A stretch of DNA of 64,000 nucleotides from Anabaenopsis elenkinii CCIBt3563 (GTDB taxonomy: Bacteria > Cyanobacteriota > Cyanobacteriia > Cyanobacteriales > Nostocaceae): assembly GCF_015245355.1 (NCBI RefSeq), contig NZ_CP063311.1, positions 3,739,179 to 3,803,178 on the forward strand, read 5' to 3'. This document shows positions 45,704 through 54,235 of this stretch, piece by piece; position 1 is the stretch's first letter, and every line of letters begins with the position of its first letter. Both the position numbers and the translations under genes were made by a program. The notes beneath the pieces were generated by a model. The model was not told where the DNA came from. It saw nothing but the letters and a program-made list of their open reading frames with translations, and ran no database searches.

Positions 45704-46846
45704 CTAGCGATTAATTGCAATATCATTTAAATAAGGAATCAGTGCATAACCAATGCACTCTGCTAAACGTGGTGGTACAGCATTACCAATTTGCCACATA
45801 GCTTTTTTCATTGTTCCTTCAAAAATAAAGGAATCAGGAAAAGTTTGTAATCTTGCCATTTCTCGTGCCGAAATTACCCTATTTAAATATGGGTGAATAT
45901 GAGTACCACCATGATTTTCTTTTACAGTCATACTCGGTTTACCAGGATATTGCCGTTTGAAAGCATCTACAAATTTTTCATATAAGGAACCACCGGGGGG
46001 GACTTGAGCTAGACGCTCCATATACTCCCGTGAATGTTTAGTCCACTCGTGATTAATTTCGGGTATTGGGATGTATTCTGGTAAATCAGAAATTGCTGAC
46101 TCAATAGGTTTATATTCTTCAGGGGTTAATTGAGATTTAGGATAAGGGTTGGGCATTTTAAATCTATTAGCAATAAAAATCGCTCTTGGTCGAATTTGTG
46201 GTACTCCATAACCGGCAGATTCCAGAATTGCTACAGAAATATGAGGATAACCAATAGACTTAAAAGCTTCAAAAATTTCTGTTTTTACACTACCTTTTTT
46301 AATTGTCAAAATACCTGGTACATTTTCCATTACCACATACCAAGGGCGTATTTCTGATACTACACGAACAAATTCATAAAATAACCGATTCCGAGGATCT
46401 TTAGGGTCACGTTTTCCTGCTACTGAAAATCCTTGACATGGTGGACCACCAACAACAATATTAACTTCAGGTGAGCCGATTTGTTGCAGCCAATCTTGGG
46501 CATAAAAATCTTCAATATCTCCACAGAAGTGATGACATTGGGGGAAATTTTTTTTGTGAGTAGCAGAAGCAATTGGGCTGATTTCTACACTAGCTAATGG
46601 TGTGAATCCAGCTTGGAATAATCCTTGTGTAATTCCCCCAGCACCAGAAAATAAATCAACAAAAGTATATTTTGATAATAAACTCTCTGGAGAACTAATA
46701 TTAATAAATTTCTTATATCGATCAGAATTATCTTGATCTAGTTCGCGTTGAATACGCTGATAACGTGCTAACTTTGGCTGCTTTTGCTTTTTGATAGGAT
46801 TAGACTCATCCTGATGAGGAAAAAGATCAAGTTGTGTTCCTTGCAT
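45704..46846 (-). CDS. DNA (cytosine-5) methyltransferase
   Basis: This is the modification enzyme of the type II system. The 380-residue chain has a 58-residue N-terminal extension, then motif I DLFSGAGGITQGL, motif IV GGPPCQGFS (catalytic C137), motif VI ENVPG, motif VIII region QIRPRAIFIA, a target-recognition region and motif X GNAVPPRLAE. All catalytic motifs look intact. The recognition sequence cannot be read off. It is convergent with the broken restriction gene, 19 bases between stops. Confidence 0.93.
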   Translation of the reverse strand: MQGTQLDLFPHQDESNPIKKQKQPKLARYQRIQRELDQDNSDRYKKFINISSPESLLSKYTFVDLFSGAGGITQGLFQAGFTPLASVEISPIASATHKKNFPQCHHFCGDIEDFYAQDWLQQIGSPEVNIVVGGPPCQGFSVAGKRDPKDPRNRLFYEFVRVVSEIRPWYVVMENVPGILTIKKGSVKTEIFEAFKSIGYPHISVAILESAGYGVPQIRPRAIFIANRFKMPNPYPKSQLTPEEYKPIESAISDLPEYIPIPEINHEWTKHSREYMERLAQVPPGGSLYEKFVDAFKRQYPGKPSMTVKENHGGTHIHPYLNRVISAREMARLQTFPDSFIFEGTMKKAMWQIGNAVPPRLAECIGYALIPYLNDIAINR

Positions 46847-47097
46847 TGGATGCTTAATATTAACGTCTGTGTTATTGTGACATATTGTCTACAATATATC
46901 AAGCATAACTCATTGTCAAAAAGAGCGGCTAGACTGCTGAAAAACATCTATTATCATAAGTTTGCTGTCCAAAATACCGGAGATAATAACTCATAAAAAT
47001 CATCACTAAACAGCCAGTTGTCCAAGAAAGTGTCAAAATTGAAGGAGTTTTGTAACCGCCATATTCTTAGAGCGGATTTGGGATAAATTAGAAATTT

Positions 47098-48108
47098 ATG
47101 GGCAAGCAGCGTGTTCTTTCTGGAGTTCAACCAACCGGTAATTACCATCTGGGTAACTATTTAGGAGCTATTCGCAATTGGGTAGAAGGTCAGAGCGAAT
47201 ACGAAAATTACCTGTTCGTGGCTGATTTACACGCGATTACGGTACCACACGACCCCACAAGGTTAGCATCTGATACTTATACCCTGGTGGCGCTTTATCT
47301 AGCTTGTGGTCTGAATTTAAATCACTCGACGATTTTTGTACAATCTCATGTTTCTGCCCACAGTGAACTTACCTGGCTGTTTAATTGCATCACACCTTTA
47401 AACTGGTTGCAAGACATGATTCAGTTTAAGGAGAAGGCGATTAAGCAGGGTGAAAATGTCAATGTCGGCTTGTTGGACTATCCTGTGCTGATGGCTGCTG
47501 ATATTTTGCTGTATCAAGCTGATAAAGTACCAGTGGGTGAAGACCAAAAACAACATTTGGAATTGACTAGGGACATTGCAGCTCGGTTAAACCACCAATT
47601 TGGTAAACCTGATCAACCAGTGATCAAGTTACCAGAACCTTTAATTCGTCAGGAAGGGGCTAGGGTGATGAGTTTGGCCGATGGTACACGCAAAATGTCC
47701 AAGTCTGATGCGTCTGATTTAAGCCGGATTAATTTACTGGATACACCAGAGCAGATTCAATACAAGATTAAGCGCTGTAAAACTGACCAGGTTCGGGGTT
47801 TGACTTTCGGTGATCCAGAGCGTCCAGAGTGTAATAACTTGTTAACGCTGTATATGCTGCTGTCTGGGAAGAAGAAGGAAGAGGTAGCAGCAGAATGTCA
47901 AGATATGGGCTGGGGACAATTTAAACCACTATTGACAGAAACGACAATTAATGCGTTAAAACCCATACAGGAAAAATATCAAGGGATTATAGAAGATCAA
48001 GCTTATCTCCAGTCTGTGTTGCGTGAGGGACGGGAGAAAGCCGGAGCCATTGCTAATCAAACTTTGGCACAGGTAAAAACTGCTTTGGGTTACTCCCTAC
48101 CTCTGTAA
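47098..48108 (+). CDS. trpS: Tryptophanyl-tRNA synthetase
   Basis: The 336-residue class I synthetase has the HIGH-like motif in QPTGNYHLGNYLGAI and KMSKS in DGTRKMSKSDASD. GLLDYPVLMAADILLY and VGEDQKQHLELTRDIA match bacterial TrpRS. It charges tRNA-Trp. Length is standard. A metF-like gene follows on the same strand 60 bases later. Confidence 0.95.
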   Translation: MGKQRVLSGVQPTGNYHLGNYLGAIRNWVEGQSEYENYLFVADLHAITVPHDPTRLASDTYTLVALYLACGLNLNHSTIFVQSHVSAHSELTWLFNCITPLNWLQDMIQFKEKAIKQGENVNVGLLDYPVLMAADILLYQADKVPVGEDQKQHLELTRDIAARLNHQFGKPDQPVIKLPEPLIRQEGARVMSLADGTRKMSKSDASDLSRINLLDTPEQIQYKIKRCKTDQVRGLTFGDPERPECNNLLTLYMLLSGKKKEEVAAECQDMGWGQFKPLLTETTINALKPIQEKYQGIIEDQAYLQSVLREGREKAGAIANQTLAQVKTALGYSLPL

Positions 48109-48167
48109 AGGTTTCACTTTTGGGCGTAATTCGTTATACCCTTGAAGAAAAGTGAAACATTAATGTT

Positions 48168-49091
48168 ATGCAGGATACCCAAAATCCCACAGTTTTCAAC
48201 TCATTTCGTCGCGCCGCCCAATCCGGCGAATTTTTAGTTACCGCGGAGGTAGCTCCCCCAAAAGGGGTCAATGTAGCACACATGATTTCAATGGCGGCGA
48301 CCCTTAAGGGGAGGGTTCATGCTGTCAATATTACCGATGGTAGCCGCGCTGTATTACGGATGTCTTCTTTGGTAGCGTCAGTAATTTTGTTGCAAAATGG
48401 CATTGAACCGATTTGTCAGGTTGCTTGTCGCGATCGCAATAGAATTGGTTTACAAGCTGATTTAATGGGTGCTCATGCTTTGGGTATCCGCAATATTTTA
48501 GCTTTGACTGGCGACCCGGTGAAAGTAGGTGATCACCCCCATGCTAAAGGAGTATTTGATTTGGAATCTGTGCGGCTCCTACAATTGATTCGCAAAATGA
48601 ACCAAGGGGTTGATTGTCATGATAAGCCCTTTCCAGATGGGGGGACTGATTTATTTGCTGGTGCGGCTGTGGATCCACAGTCTCCCAGTTGGTCAGGTTT
48701 GCAAAAGCGATTTGAACGCAAAGTTGAAGCCGGAGCGCAGTTTTTCCAAAGTCAGATGATTACAGATTTTGATGTCTTGGAAAAGTTTATGGATATCATA
48801 GCCTTGAGTCATAATAAACCCATTTTGGCAGGAATTTTCCTGTTGAAATCCGCAAAGAATGCTGAGTTTATCAACAAGTGTGTTCCAGGTGTAAATATTC
48901 CTCAGCACATTATTGACAGGTTGGCTACCGCCAAAAATCCCCTGGAGGAAGGAATGAAAATTGCTGCGGAACAAGTGCAGATGGCGCGACAATTATGTCA
49001 GGGTGTCCACATGATGGCCGTCAAGCGGGAGGATCTGATTCCACAAATCTTAGATTTGGCGGGAATTACACCAGTTAGCTATGTAAATTAG
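48168..49091 (+). CDS. metF: Methylenetetrahydrofolate reductase family protein
   Basis: This 307-residue TIM-barrel flavoprotein has VTAEVAPPKGVNV (catalytic Glu region), NITDGSRAVLRMS, ICQVACRDRNRIGLQAD, ILALTGDPVKVGDHP and AGAQFFQSQMITD, all standard for MetF-type enzymes, which make 5-methyl-THF for methionine. No separate corrinoid domain is present. It probably shares a transcript with trpS. The name metF follows the family; its exact substrate partner has not been shown here. Confidence 0.82.
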   Translation: MQDTQNPTVFNSFRRAAQSGEFLVTAEVAPPKGVNVAHMISMAATLKGRVHAVNITDGSRAVLRMSSLVASVILLQNGIEPICQVACRDRNRIGLQADLMGAHALGIRNILALTGDPVKVGDHPHAKGVFDLESVRLLQLIRKMNQGVDCHDKPFPDGGTDLFAGAAVDPQSPSWSGLQKRFERKVEAGAQFFQSQMITDFDVLEKFMDIIALSHNKPILAGIFLLKSAKNAEFINKCVPGVNIPQHIIDRLATAKNPLEEGMKIAAEQVQMARQLCQGVHMMAVKREDLIPQILDLAGITPVSYVN

Positions 49092-49162
49092 ATTACCTCC
49101 CAATCCAGGTGTTTCACCGTCGTTAAAGTTTCCCCTCTCCAAAGCTGTGGAGAGGGTTCGAC

Positions 49163-49399
49163 GTGAGGGTAAAACAGCGAACCAAGAAAAGCCCCCGGTA
49201 TCGTCGGCTTGGGTATGAAGGGAAGAAAGCTGGAAAAAGATATAACCTTGGTGGTAAATGTAGCGAGAAATTACCAAAATTTCTATCACTTAAAATTTAT
49301 ATTTGTCCAGATTGTGGCAAAAATTTTGAAGATATAAATATTAACGTAGTTGTCAACATCTGGCATAAGGGAATAAGTACGGTGGGACAGACTGGATAA
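49163..49399 (+). pseudogene. Decayed IS200/IS605-family TnpB C-terminal fragment
   Basis: The segment ends with YICPDCGKNFEDININVVVN then IWHKGISTVGQTG and stop. In TnpB the zinc ribbon CxxCG is followed by xDRDxNAAxNI and a GxxTVGQTG-like tail; here the second Cys pair and the catalytic DRD are gone (FEDIN). It is a non-functional scrap. Basic residues before it (MRVKQRTKKSPRYRRLG) may be part of the same wreck. Confidence 0.55.
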
Positions 49400-49570
49400 T
49401 ATGGAAAGCCCAGTTTTACTCTGGCGCATTTCATGGAATTGTCAACGTTTACAGGGAGATCATCGGTGATTTGAAGTGAAACGCGCTTACCCACCCTGCT
49501 GCTAGCAGATCGCCCCGGTGGATTCTGGTTAAGAACTAGTGGAGGAACATTAGTGTTAATGGGACTCAAC

Positions 49571-49590
49571 GGCTACGCCACGCCAGCTAT
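49571..49590 (+). repeat. Dispersed repeat, GGCTACGCCACGCCAGCTAT
   Basis: This copy lies about 115 bases before the next one (49687), in a region of decayed coding sequence. It differs from the 16131 copy at one base. Confidence 0.85.
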
Positions 49591-49678
49591 CGGGTGGAAT
49601 TAATGACCACGGCATTAAAGATTTGCGCTTGTTTACCACCGTGGATCAGTTACTAGACATTGGAGTACCCAAATTTCT

Positions 49679-52000
49679 ATGCCTATGGCTACGCCACGCA
49701 AGCTATCAGATACCGAACTGTCTTTGGAAGCCGGGTTAGTAGCCCTCAAACAAGGAAATTACCAAACTGCGATCGCTAAACTTATGGCTGTGGCTAGCAG
49801 TCAAGGAAATCCCCGATCCAACTTACAAGCAAGAGTCGGTTTAGTGATGGCTTATGCACGCACTGGCCAAATTCGCAAGGCTACCATTGTCTGTCAGACT
49901 CTCAGAGAAAGCCAAAATACACAAGTTAAACAATGGGCTGAACTTGCTCTCAAACACTTGGCAAAGCACCGGAAAAAAAGTAGTAAATCTATGGCTACGC
50001 CAAACCAGCAATCAGATCATTCGGGGGGTGAGTCCTTAGCTGCTCAGAATTCTCAAAATGCCACTACATCAAGAACTAGGACATCTGGCTTAGTCGAGTC
50101 CCAGAAACAGAAACCGACAGTAGGAGAAACTAGTCAATATTCACCAGCCAGTCTGGGTAGGGTACCGAATCAGACGATACCACAGAATTTGTTCAGATCC
50201 TCAAACTATATAAAAACTACTGGGATTGAGGTTAGTCCCAGCCGGTCATCGGGTATTTATTGGCGACAAGCACAACGTGCTAAGGTATGGCAACCCCTGC
50301 GTAAGCCTAATTTAATTCCCTTGCGTTTGCTAGGACTGGGAACATTAGTGGTTTTGTTGTGGCTACTAGGAGAAATACTCAATTTAACCACCTCATTGAT
50401 TAACTTTGCTTTAGACAAATTACCTTACCTAGCAGTCCAGCAATTGCCCCATGGTAACCCTACCCCATTTTTATTGATAGTTTTATTGATGATGATGGGA
50501 CTATCCCCTTGGTTGTTAGATAGGCTATTAGCAAATTTTTATGGACAGGGTGAATTGTCCAAGGATTTATTAAATCGCCACAGTCGCGAAACGGGTAGAG
50601 TCATACAACGTTACTGTCAACAGCGTCGCTGGCACTCGCCTAAACTGCGAATTTTACCCATAGCAGCACCAATGGCGCTGACTTATGGTAGTCTGGCTGG
50701 CAACGCTCGGATTGTAGTCAGTCAGGGACTATTAGAGCAACTAGCAGATGATGAAATTGCGACTATTTATGCAACACAGTTAGGACATATTGCTCATTGG
50801 GATTTTGCGGTCATGTCTGTAGTTTTGCTGCTTTCACTACCGATTCATCGACTATATGAGCAAATATCTACATGGGGCAACAGGAGGTCAGAGGGAATTT
50901 GGTATAAACCTATCAATATTTTGGCGAGTGTGATTTATGGATTGTGGTATGTGCTTACTAGTATTAGTTTATTGTTGTCACAATTACGGCTTTACTATAG
51001 CGATCGCCTATCTGCGGAAATTACGGGTAATCCCAACGCTCTGACCCGGGCCTTACTGAAAATTGCTATGGGTATTTCTAATGATATCCAAAAATCAGAA
51101 CAAACAAGTTGGCATTTGGAAAGTTTAAATTTATTAATGCCGGTCGGTTATGAGCAGAGCCTTTATTTGGGTAGTATTGCTGGCCAACGCCCCTTTGAAT
51201 CTCTATTAATGTGGGATAGTCTTCATCCATATCGCCACTGGTTTACTATTAATAATAGCCATCCTTTGATGGGCGATCGCATCCAACGTCTAAGCCAAAT
51301 TGCCCGATCTTGGCATATAGATACTGAAATAAATCTCAATAGCCTGGGGTTAACCCTAGCTGAAGCCCAACCAACCTATCAGGTCAAGCGTCAGTCATTT
51401 TTATTACAAATTGCTCCTTTTTTGGGTATTGCCCTTGGTTTGGTATTTGCGGGTTTCACTTGGCTGATGTGGCAAACTGCTTTCCATCTCAGGTGGTTAA
51501 ATTTCCAGTGGATATATGAAGATTGGACTGTAATTAGAGGTTGTCTACTAATCGGCTTTAGCATCGGTCTGGTGTTGCGGATGAGTTCATTTTTTCCAGA
51601 CATCAAAACTCCTAATGTCCAAGATGATCAAAGCCTGATCAACCTATTAACTAATCCATCGGCTCTTCCTATTGATAGTGTAAGCGTGCAGCTTGTGGGT
51701 AAGCTCTTGGGTCGCCGAGGTACAGGGAACTGCTTAGGACAAGACTTAATACTTCAGTGCAGCATCGGGTTAGTGAAATTACACCACATACCCCTGGGAC
51801 AGTCAGTTAATCCCCAAGATTTAATCGGTCGGCAAATTATAGTGACAGGCTGGTTGCGGCGAGGAGCAACACCCTGGATTGATATTCACACTGTGCAAAC
51901 TCAAACTGGTAAACATATTTATAGTCCTCATCCCATTTGGTCTACTTTTGTGGCTGTGGCTGCACAGGCTTGGGGCGCATATATTTTTCTCACTGGCTAG
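49679..52000 (+). CDS. TPR and M48-peptidase-like membrane protein with degenerate zinc site
   Basis: The 773-residue protein has TPR-like helices (about 14-95), a disordered linker (to about 200), membrane helices near 215-245 and 265-285, an M48-like domain, two more helices near 590 and 625, and a C-terminal beta domain. In the M48 domain the HExxH motif reads TQLGH (366-370) in YATQLGHIAHWDF, and the third ligand region is LRLYYSDRLSAEITGN without the usual Glu. Only one zinc ligand is left, so it is probably not a protease. The first residues MATPRKLSD come from the dispersed repeat; MATPNQQSD near 105 is a second, worn copy. Confidence 0.78.
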   Translation: MPMATPRKLSDTELSLEAGLVALKQGNYQTAIAKLMAVASSQGNPRSNLQARVGLVMAYARTGQIRKATIVCQTLRESQNTQVKQWAELALKHLAKHRKKSSKSMATPNQQSDHSGGESLAAQNSQNATTSRTRTSGLVESQKQKPTVGETSQYSPASLGRVPNQTIPQNLFRSSNYIKTTGIEVSPSRSSGIYWRQAQRAKVWQPLRKPNLIPLRLLGLGTLVVLLWLLGEILNLTTSLINFALDKLPYLAVQQLPHGNPTPFLLIVLLMMMGLSPWLLDRLLANFYGQGELSKDLLNRHSRETGRVIQRYCQQRRWHSPKLRILPIAAPMALTYGSLAGNARIVVSQGLLEQLADDEIATIYATQLGHIAHWDFAVMSVVLLLSLPIHRLYEQISTWGNRRSEGIWYKPINILASVIYGLWYVLTSISLLLSQLRLYYSDRLSAEITGNPNALTRALLKIAMGISNDIQKSEQTSWHLESLNLLMPVGYEQSLYLGSIAGQRPFESLLMWDSLHPYRHWFTINNSHPLMGDRIQRLSQIARSWHIDTEINLNSLGLTLAEAQPTYQVKRQSFLLQIAPFLGIALGLVFAGFTWLMWQTAFHLRWLNFQWIYEDWTVIRGCLLIGFSIGLVLRMSSFFPDIKTPNVQDDQSLINLLTNPSALPIDSVSVQLVGKLLGRRGTGNCLGQDLILQCSIGLVKLHHIPLGQSVNPQDLIGRQIIVTGWLRRGATPWIDIHTVQTQTGKHIYSPHPIWSTFVAVAAQAWGAYIFLTG
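49687..49706 (+). repeat. Dispersed repeat forming the start of the M48-like gene
   Basis: GGCTACGCCACGCAAGCTAT here supplies codons 3-9 of the M48-like gene. The 16131 copy is identical but lies outside a gene. Confidence 0.8.
49993..50013 (+). repeat. Worn dispersed repeat in the M48-like linker
   Basis: ATGGCTACGCCAAACCAGCA (from 49991) and then ATCAGAT match the unit with a few changes and are translated MATPNQQSD inside the disordered linker. Confidence 0.55.
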
Positions 52001-52963
52001 TAGCGCGGTGAACTCAACAGCCAAGGCAAAAACTTACCTCCTAAGCATGTTGCTCAAAGTTGCTACTTGAGTCAATGAATCTTCTTTTGCTCAATCAGCC
52101 CAGCTGAAAACTCTACTAGAAACACCAGGGTAGGGCATTCTCAAAATTAACCCTTGTAGAGAGCCAAAAAATGTAGTTTATGCTACGATAAACAAATGTT
52201 GTTGTTGAAAATGTATGCTTTGAACTAGCTAGGTAGATAATACCATGGTAATGTAGGAAATGGTATTTAATTCTGCGGCCATATCTGTCCTAAGCAAGCA
52301 TTAAAACTTGTGGGTGATCACATCAAGATTCCTTTGGTAAACACTGTTAAACCTTCTTTCAAGTTTGATAGTTTCCTAATCCTAATGCCATCTAATTTGC
52401 AGTTTGAAGACATTCAGGAAGTGCGGATCTTGCCAGGAAATCAGTATTTATGCGCTGATTTCCTCAATCAAAAAGAATTCGCAATCAACCACTATCTTAA
52501 TCCAGGTAAAGCTTTAGCAATTGACCCTGGTATCAAGAATTGGTTAAGCTGTGTTTCTAACCCTGGAACTGGTTTTATCTTTGATGGACGCAAAGTTAAA
52601 AGTCTTAACCAATGCTAAAACACACTGGTGGCAATGCTGAAACTAAGACTGTATGAGAGTTTCCACCCTTGTGACCAGATTTCGTATCTGGGAAACGACA
52701 ACTCAAAGCGAAGTGGCAAGGTTTAGACCTGTGACGTGGCAAAGCAGTTGACAATCCCCAAGGGGAAGAGGTGAAGACTCTGAGAATTGAGGTGGTATTA
52801 GCCGAGTATTGTATGCGCTTTTGTATTAAACAAGCCTGATCCCAACAAAAAATTGTATTGTATAGGTTGACAGTTCGGAGTAAAAAAATTGGTTGACAAC
52901 AGTTTTGGTAAAGTAATAGTTTTCTTACTTTGCCATATTCGTTCAAATCTGGAGGTATAGTTC
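52001..52963. other. Stretch without an intact gene; tnpB fragment inside
   Basis: Of these 963 bases, 52310-52618 is a TnpB fragment. The sequence after it (52620-52800) is broken in all frames and probably the rest of the same element. The last 100 bases form the leader of the RRM gene, with GGAGG about ten bases before its ATG. Confidence 0.55.
52310..52618 (+). pseudogene. IS200/IS605-family TnpB fragment (RuvC start)
   Basis: The segment encodes KALAIDPGIKNWLSCVSNPG then TGFIFDGRKVKSLNQ, the RuvC-I region (IDPGI, with the catalytic Asp) of cyanobacterial TnpB proteins, preceded by part of the wedge domain. It stops at LNQC where TnpB goes on (LNQWYNK). TnpB is an RNA-guided nuclease; this fragment lacks the later RuvC motifs and zinc ribbon. 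Confidence 0.75.
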
Positions 52964-53452
52964 ATGTCCGTTCGCCTATATATAGGCAATTTGCCAAAAG
53001 AAGAAATAGATCGTCAAGATTTGCAAGCAGTTTTTGCCGAAGAAGGCGATGCTGTGACTACAAAGCTAATTAAAGACCGCAAAACTGGCAAATGCCGCGG
53101 TTTTGGTTTTCTGACTGTTAATAATGATGAACAAGCTGATCAAATTATTGAAAAGTATAATGGTCAATTGTTCAAAGAGACGCCCCTCAAGCTAGAAAAA
53201 GCATTACCTCGAACCAAACCTGAGGAAGCTGAAGAGCAACCTGCTAAAGCGGCTAGTAGTGTTAGTGGTCATCCGGCTCCTACACCAAAAGAAGGCGGTC
53301 GTCGTGAGAAAGGTTCTAAGAAGTCACGGCGTGGCGGTGGAAGTGCTGTCCGAGAAAGCACTACAACTGCAGACTCGGATGCAATTCGTCCAGACCCACG
53401 TTGGGCTTCTGAATTAGAAAAGCTCAAGCAGATGTTAGCTGCACAAAGCTAA
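52964..53452 (+). CDS. RNA-binding protein, RRM with basic C-terminal extension
   Basis: The 162-residue protein has one RRM: RNP2 is RLYIGNL and RNP1 is RGFGFLTV. A proline/lysine/arginine-rich disordered region (GGRREKGSKKSRRGGGSA) follows, then the C-terminal helix DPRWASELEKLKQMLAAQS. It differs from the short Rbp at 33494 by this tail, which is a feature of a second cyanobacterial RRM class. The targets are unknown. GGAGGT lies just upstream of the ATG. Confidence 0.88.
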   Translation: MSVRLYIGNLPKEEIDRQDLQAVFAEEGDAVTTKLIKDRKTGKCRGFGFLTVNNDEQADQIIEKYNGQLFKETPLKLEKALPRTKPEEAEEQPAKAASSVSGHPAPTPKEGGRREKGSKKSRRGGGSAVRESTTTADSDAIRPDPRWASELEKLKQMLAAQS

Positions 53453-54235
53453 TTGAATCTGGAGGGGATAGGGATTAAAAGTAAAAATCGCGGTTTTTAA
53501 GTTTTAATTCCCCACAAATCCCCATTCTGCTGCTAGTTTTGCAGCCAATGATTATGAATCTGATGCCAAGTTCTGGTAAAATTCGTCTATATCTAGGCAC
53601 ATGGAAAAATTTTTAACAAGATATCTACCAAAAAACGCGCACAGTGCCCCTAATTTCTAACTATGGGGTGTAGTGCGATAGCGCCAGCGCTGCTGCTAAA
53701 GCTGGAAATGAGCGCAGCCGAAGTGCAGATCACGACTTTAGTTGCAGTCCTAAAAATCGATTTTACAAAAATTAGCTTTAATGGATAATGTAGTTGTAGT
53801 CGTTATACGGGGACTTGCAGCCGTGGGGCAGACGGTCAAGATGCTTGCTGTTAGCGGAGCGGCGCGTTAGCGCGGGTAAATTGATTGGAGTCCCCGTGAA
53901 CCAAGAATCCCCCGGCTTCTAGACGTGGGGAGTGTCAACTTGAGCTAGGCCTAGGCAATTTCACTATGCCCTCCTCCGAGCTAGCTTTGGGGGTGGGTTG
54001 CTTTTATGAGAATTAGATTTAAATGTATCTATTACAACCATTAGATATCAAGATAGTTATTGAGCTATCAAGAAATTGCAGTCAAAGTATGTGTAAATAA
54101 GTATAGATGCAGTACCCAAAAGATGAAACTTTGGGACATAATTAAATTAAAATAAAAATTATTCAAAGTTGCTAAATTATAGTGTATTGGGCGAAACTTT
54201 GACGATATATTCTCAGAATCAGCAACACACAAACT
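53453..54235. other. Gene-free stretch with IS200/IS605 right-end remnant
   Basis: The 783 bases contain a tnpB tail and hairpin at 53790-53940. The rest holds no frame. GC-rich patches (GCGCCAGCGCTGCTGC at 53690) contrast with AT-rich surroundings and suggest inserted debris. The final 250 bases are promoter-type sequence for the glycosyltransferase. Confidence 0.5.
53790..53940 (+). mobile_element. IS200/IS605-type tnpB tail and right-end hairpin
   Basis: Translated pieces IRGLAAVGQTVKMLAV and GVPVNQESPGF then stop look like the C-terminus of TnpB. The stop is inside CCCCCGGCTTCTAGACGTGG then GGAGTGTCAA, a right-end hairpin. The reverse complement at 55501-55530 has the same CCCACG-TTCTAG-CGTGGGAGTGTCAA design. 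The two flank the glycosyltransferase gene in inverted orientation. Confidence 0.6.

Larger units (their letters stand above)
49092..49678. other. Gene-free stretch with tnpB remnant and dispersed repeat
   Basis: The 587 bases hold a decayed TnpB zinc-ribbon segment (49163-49399), a repeat copy (49571-49590) and further open but broken pieces such as SGGTLVLMGLN and GIKDLRLFTTVDQLLDIG that could be parts of a dead gene. None is translatable as a whole. Confidence 0.5.

Noticed and set aside
49500..49680. STAS-domain (anti-anti-sigma) pseudogene suggested by SGGTLVLMGLN and LRLFTTVDQLLDIG
   Set aside because: The two pieces are in different frames around a repeat and the conserved Ser motif is not found; too weak to call.
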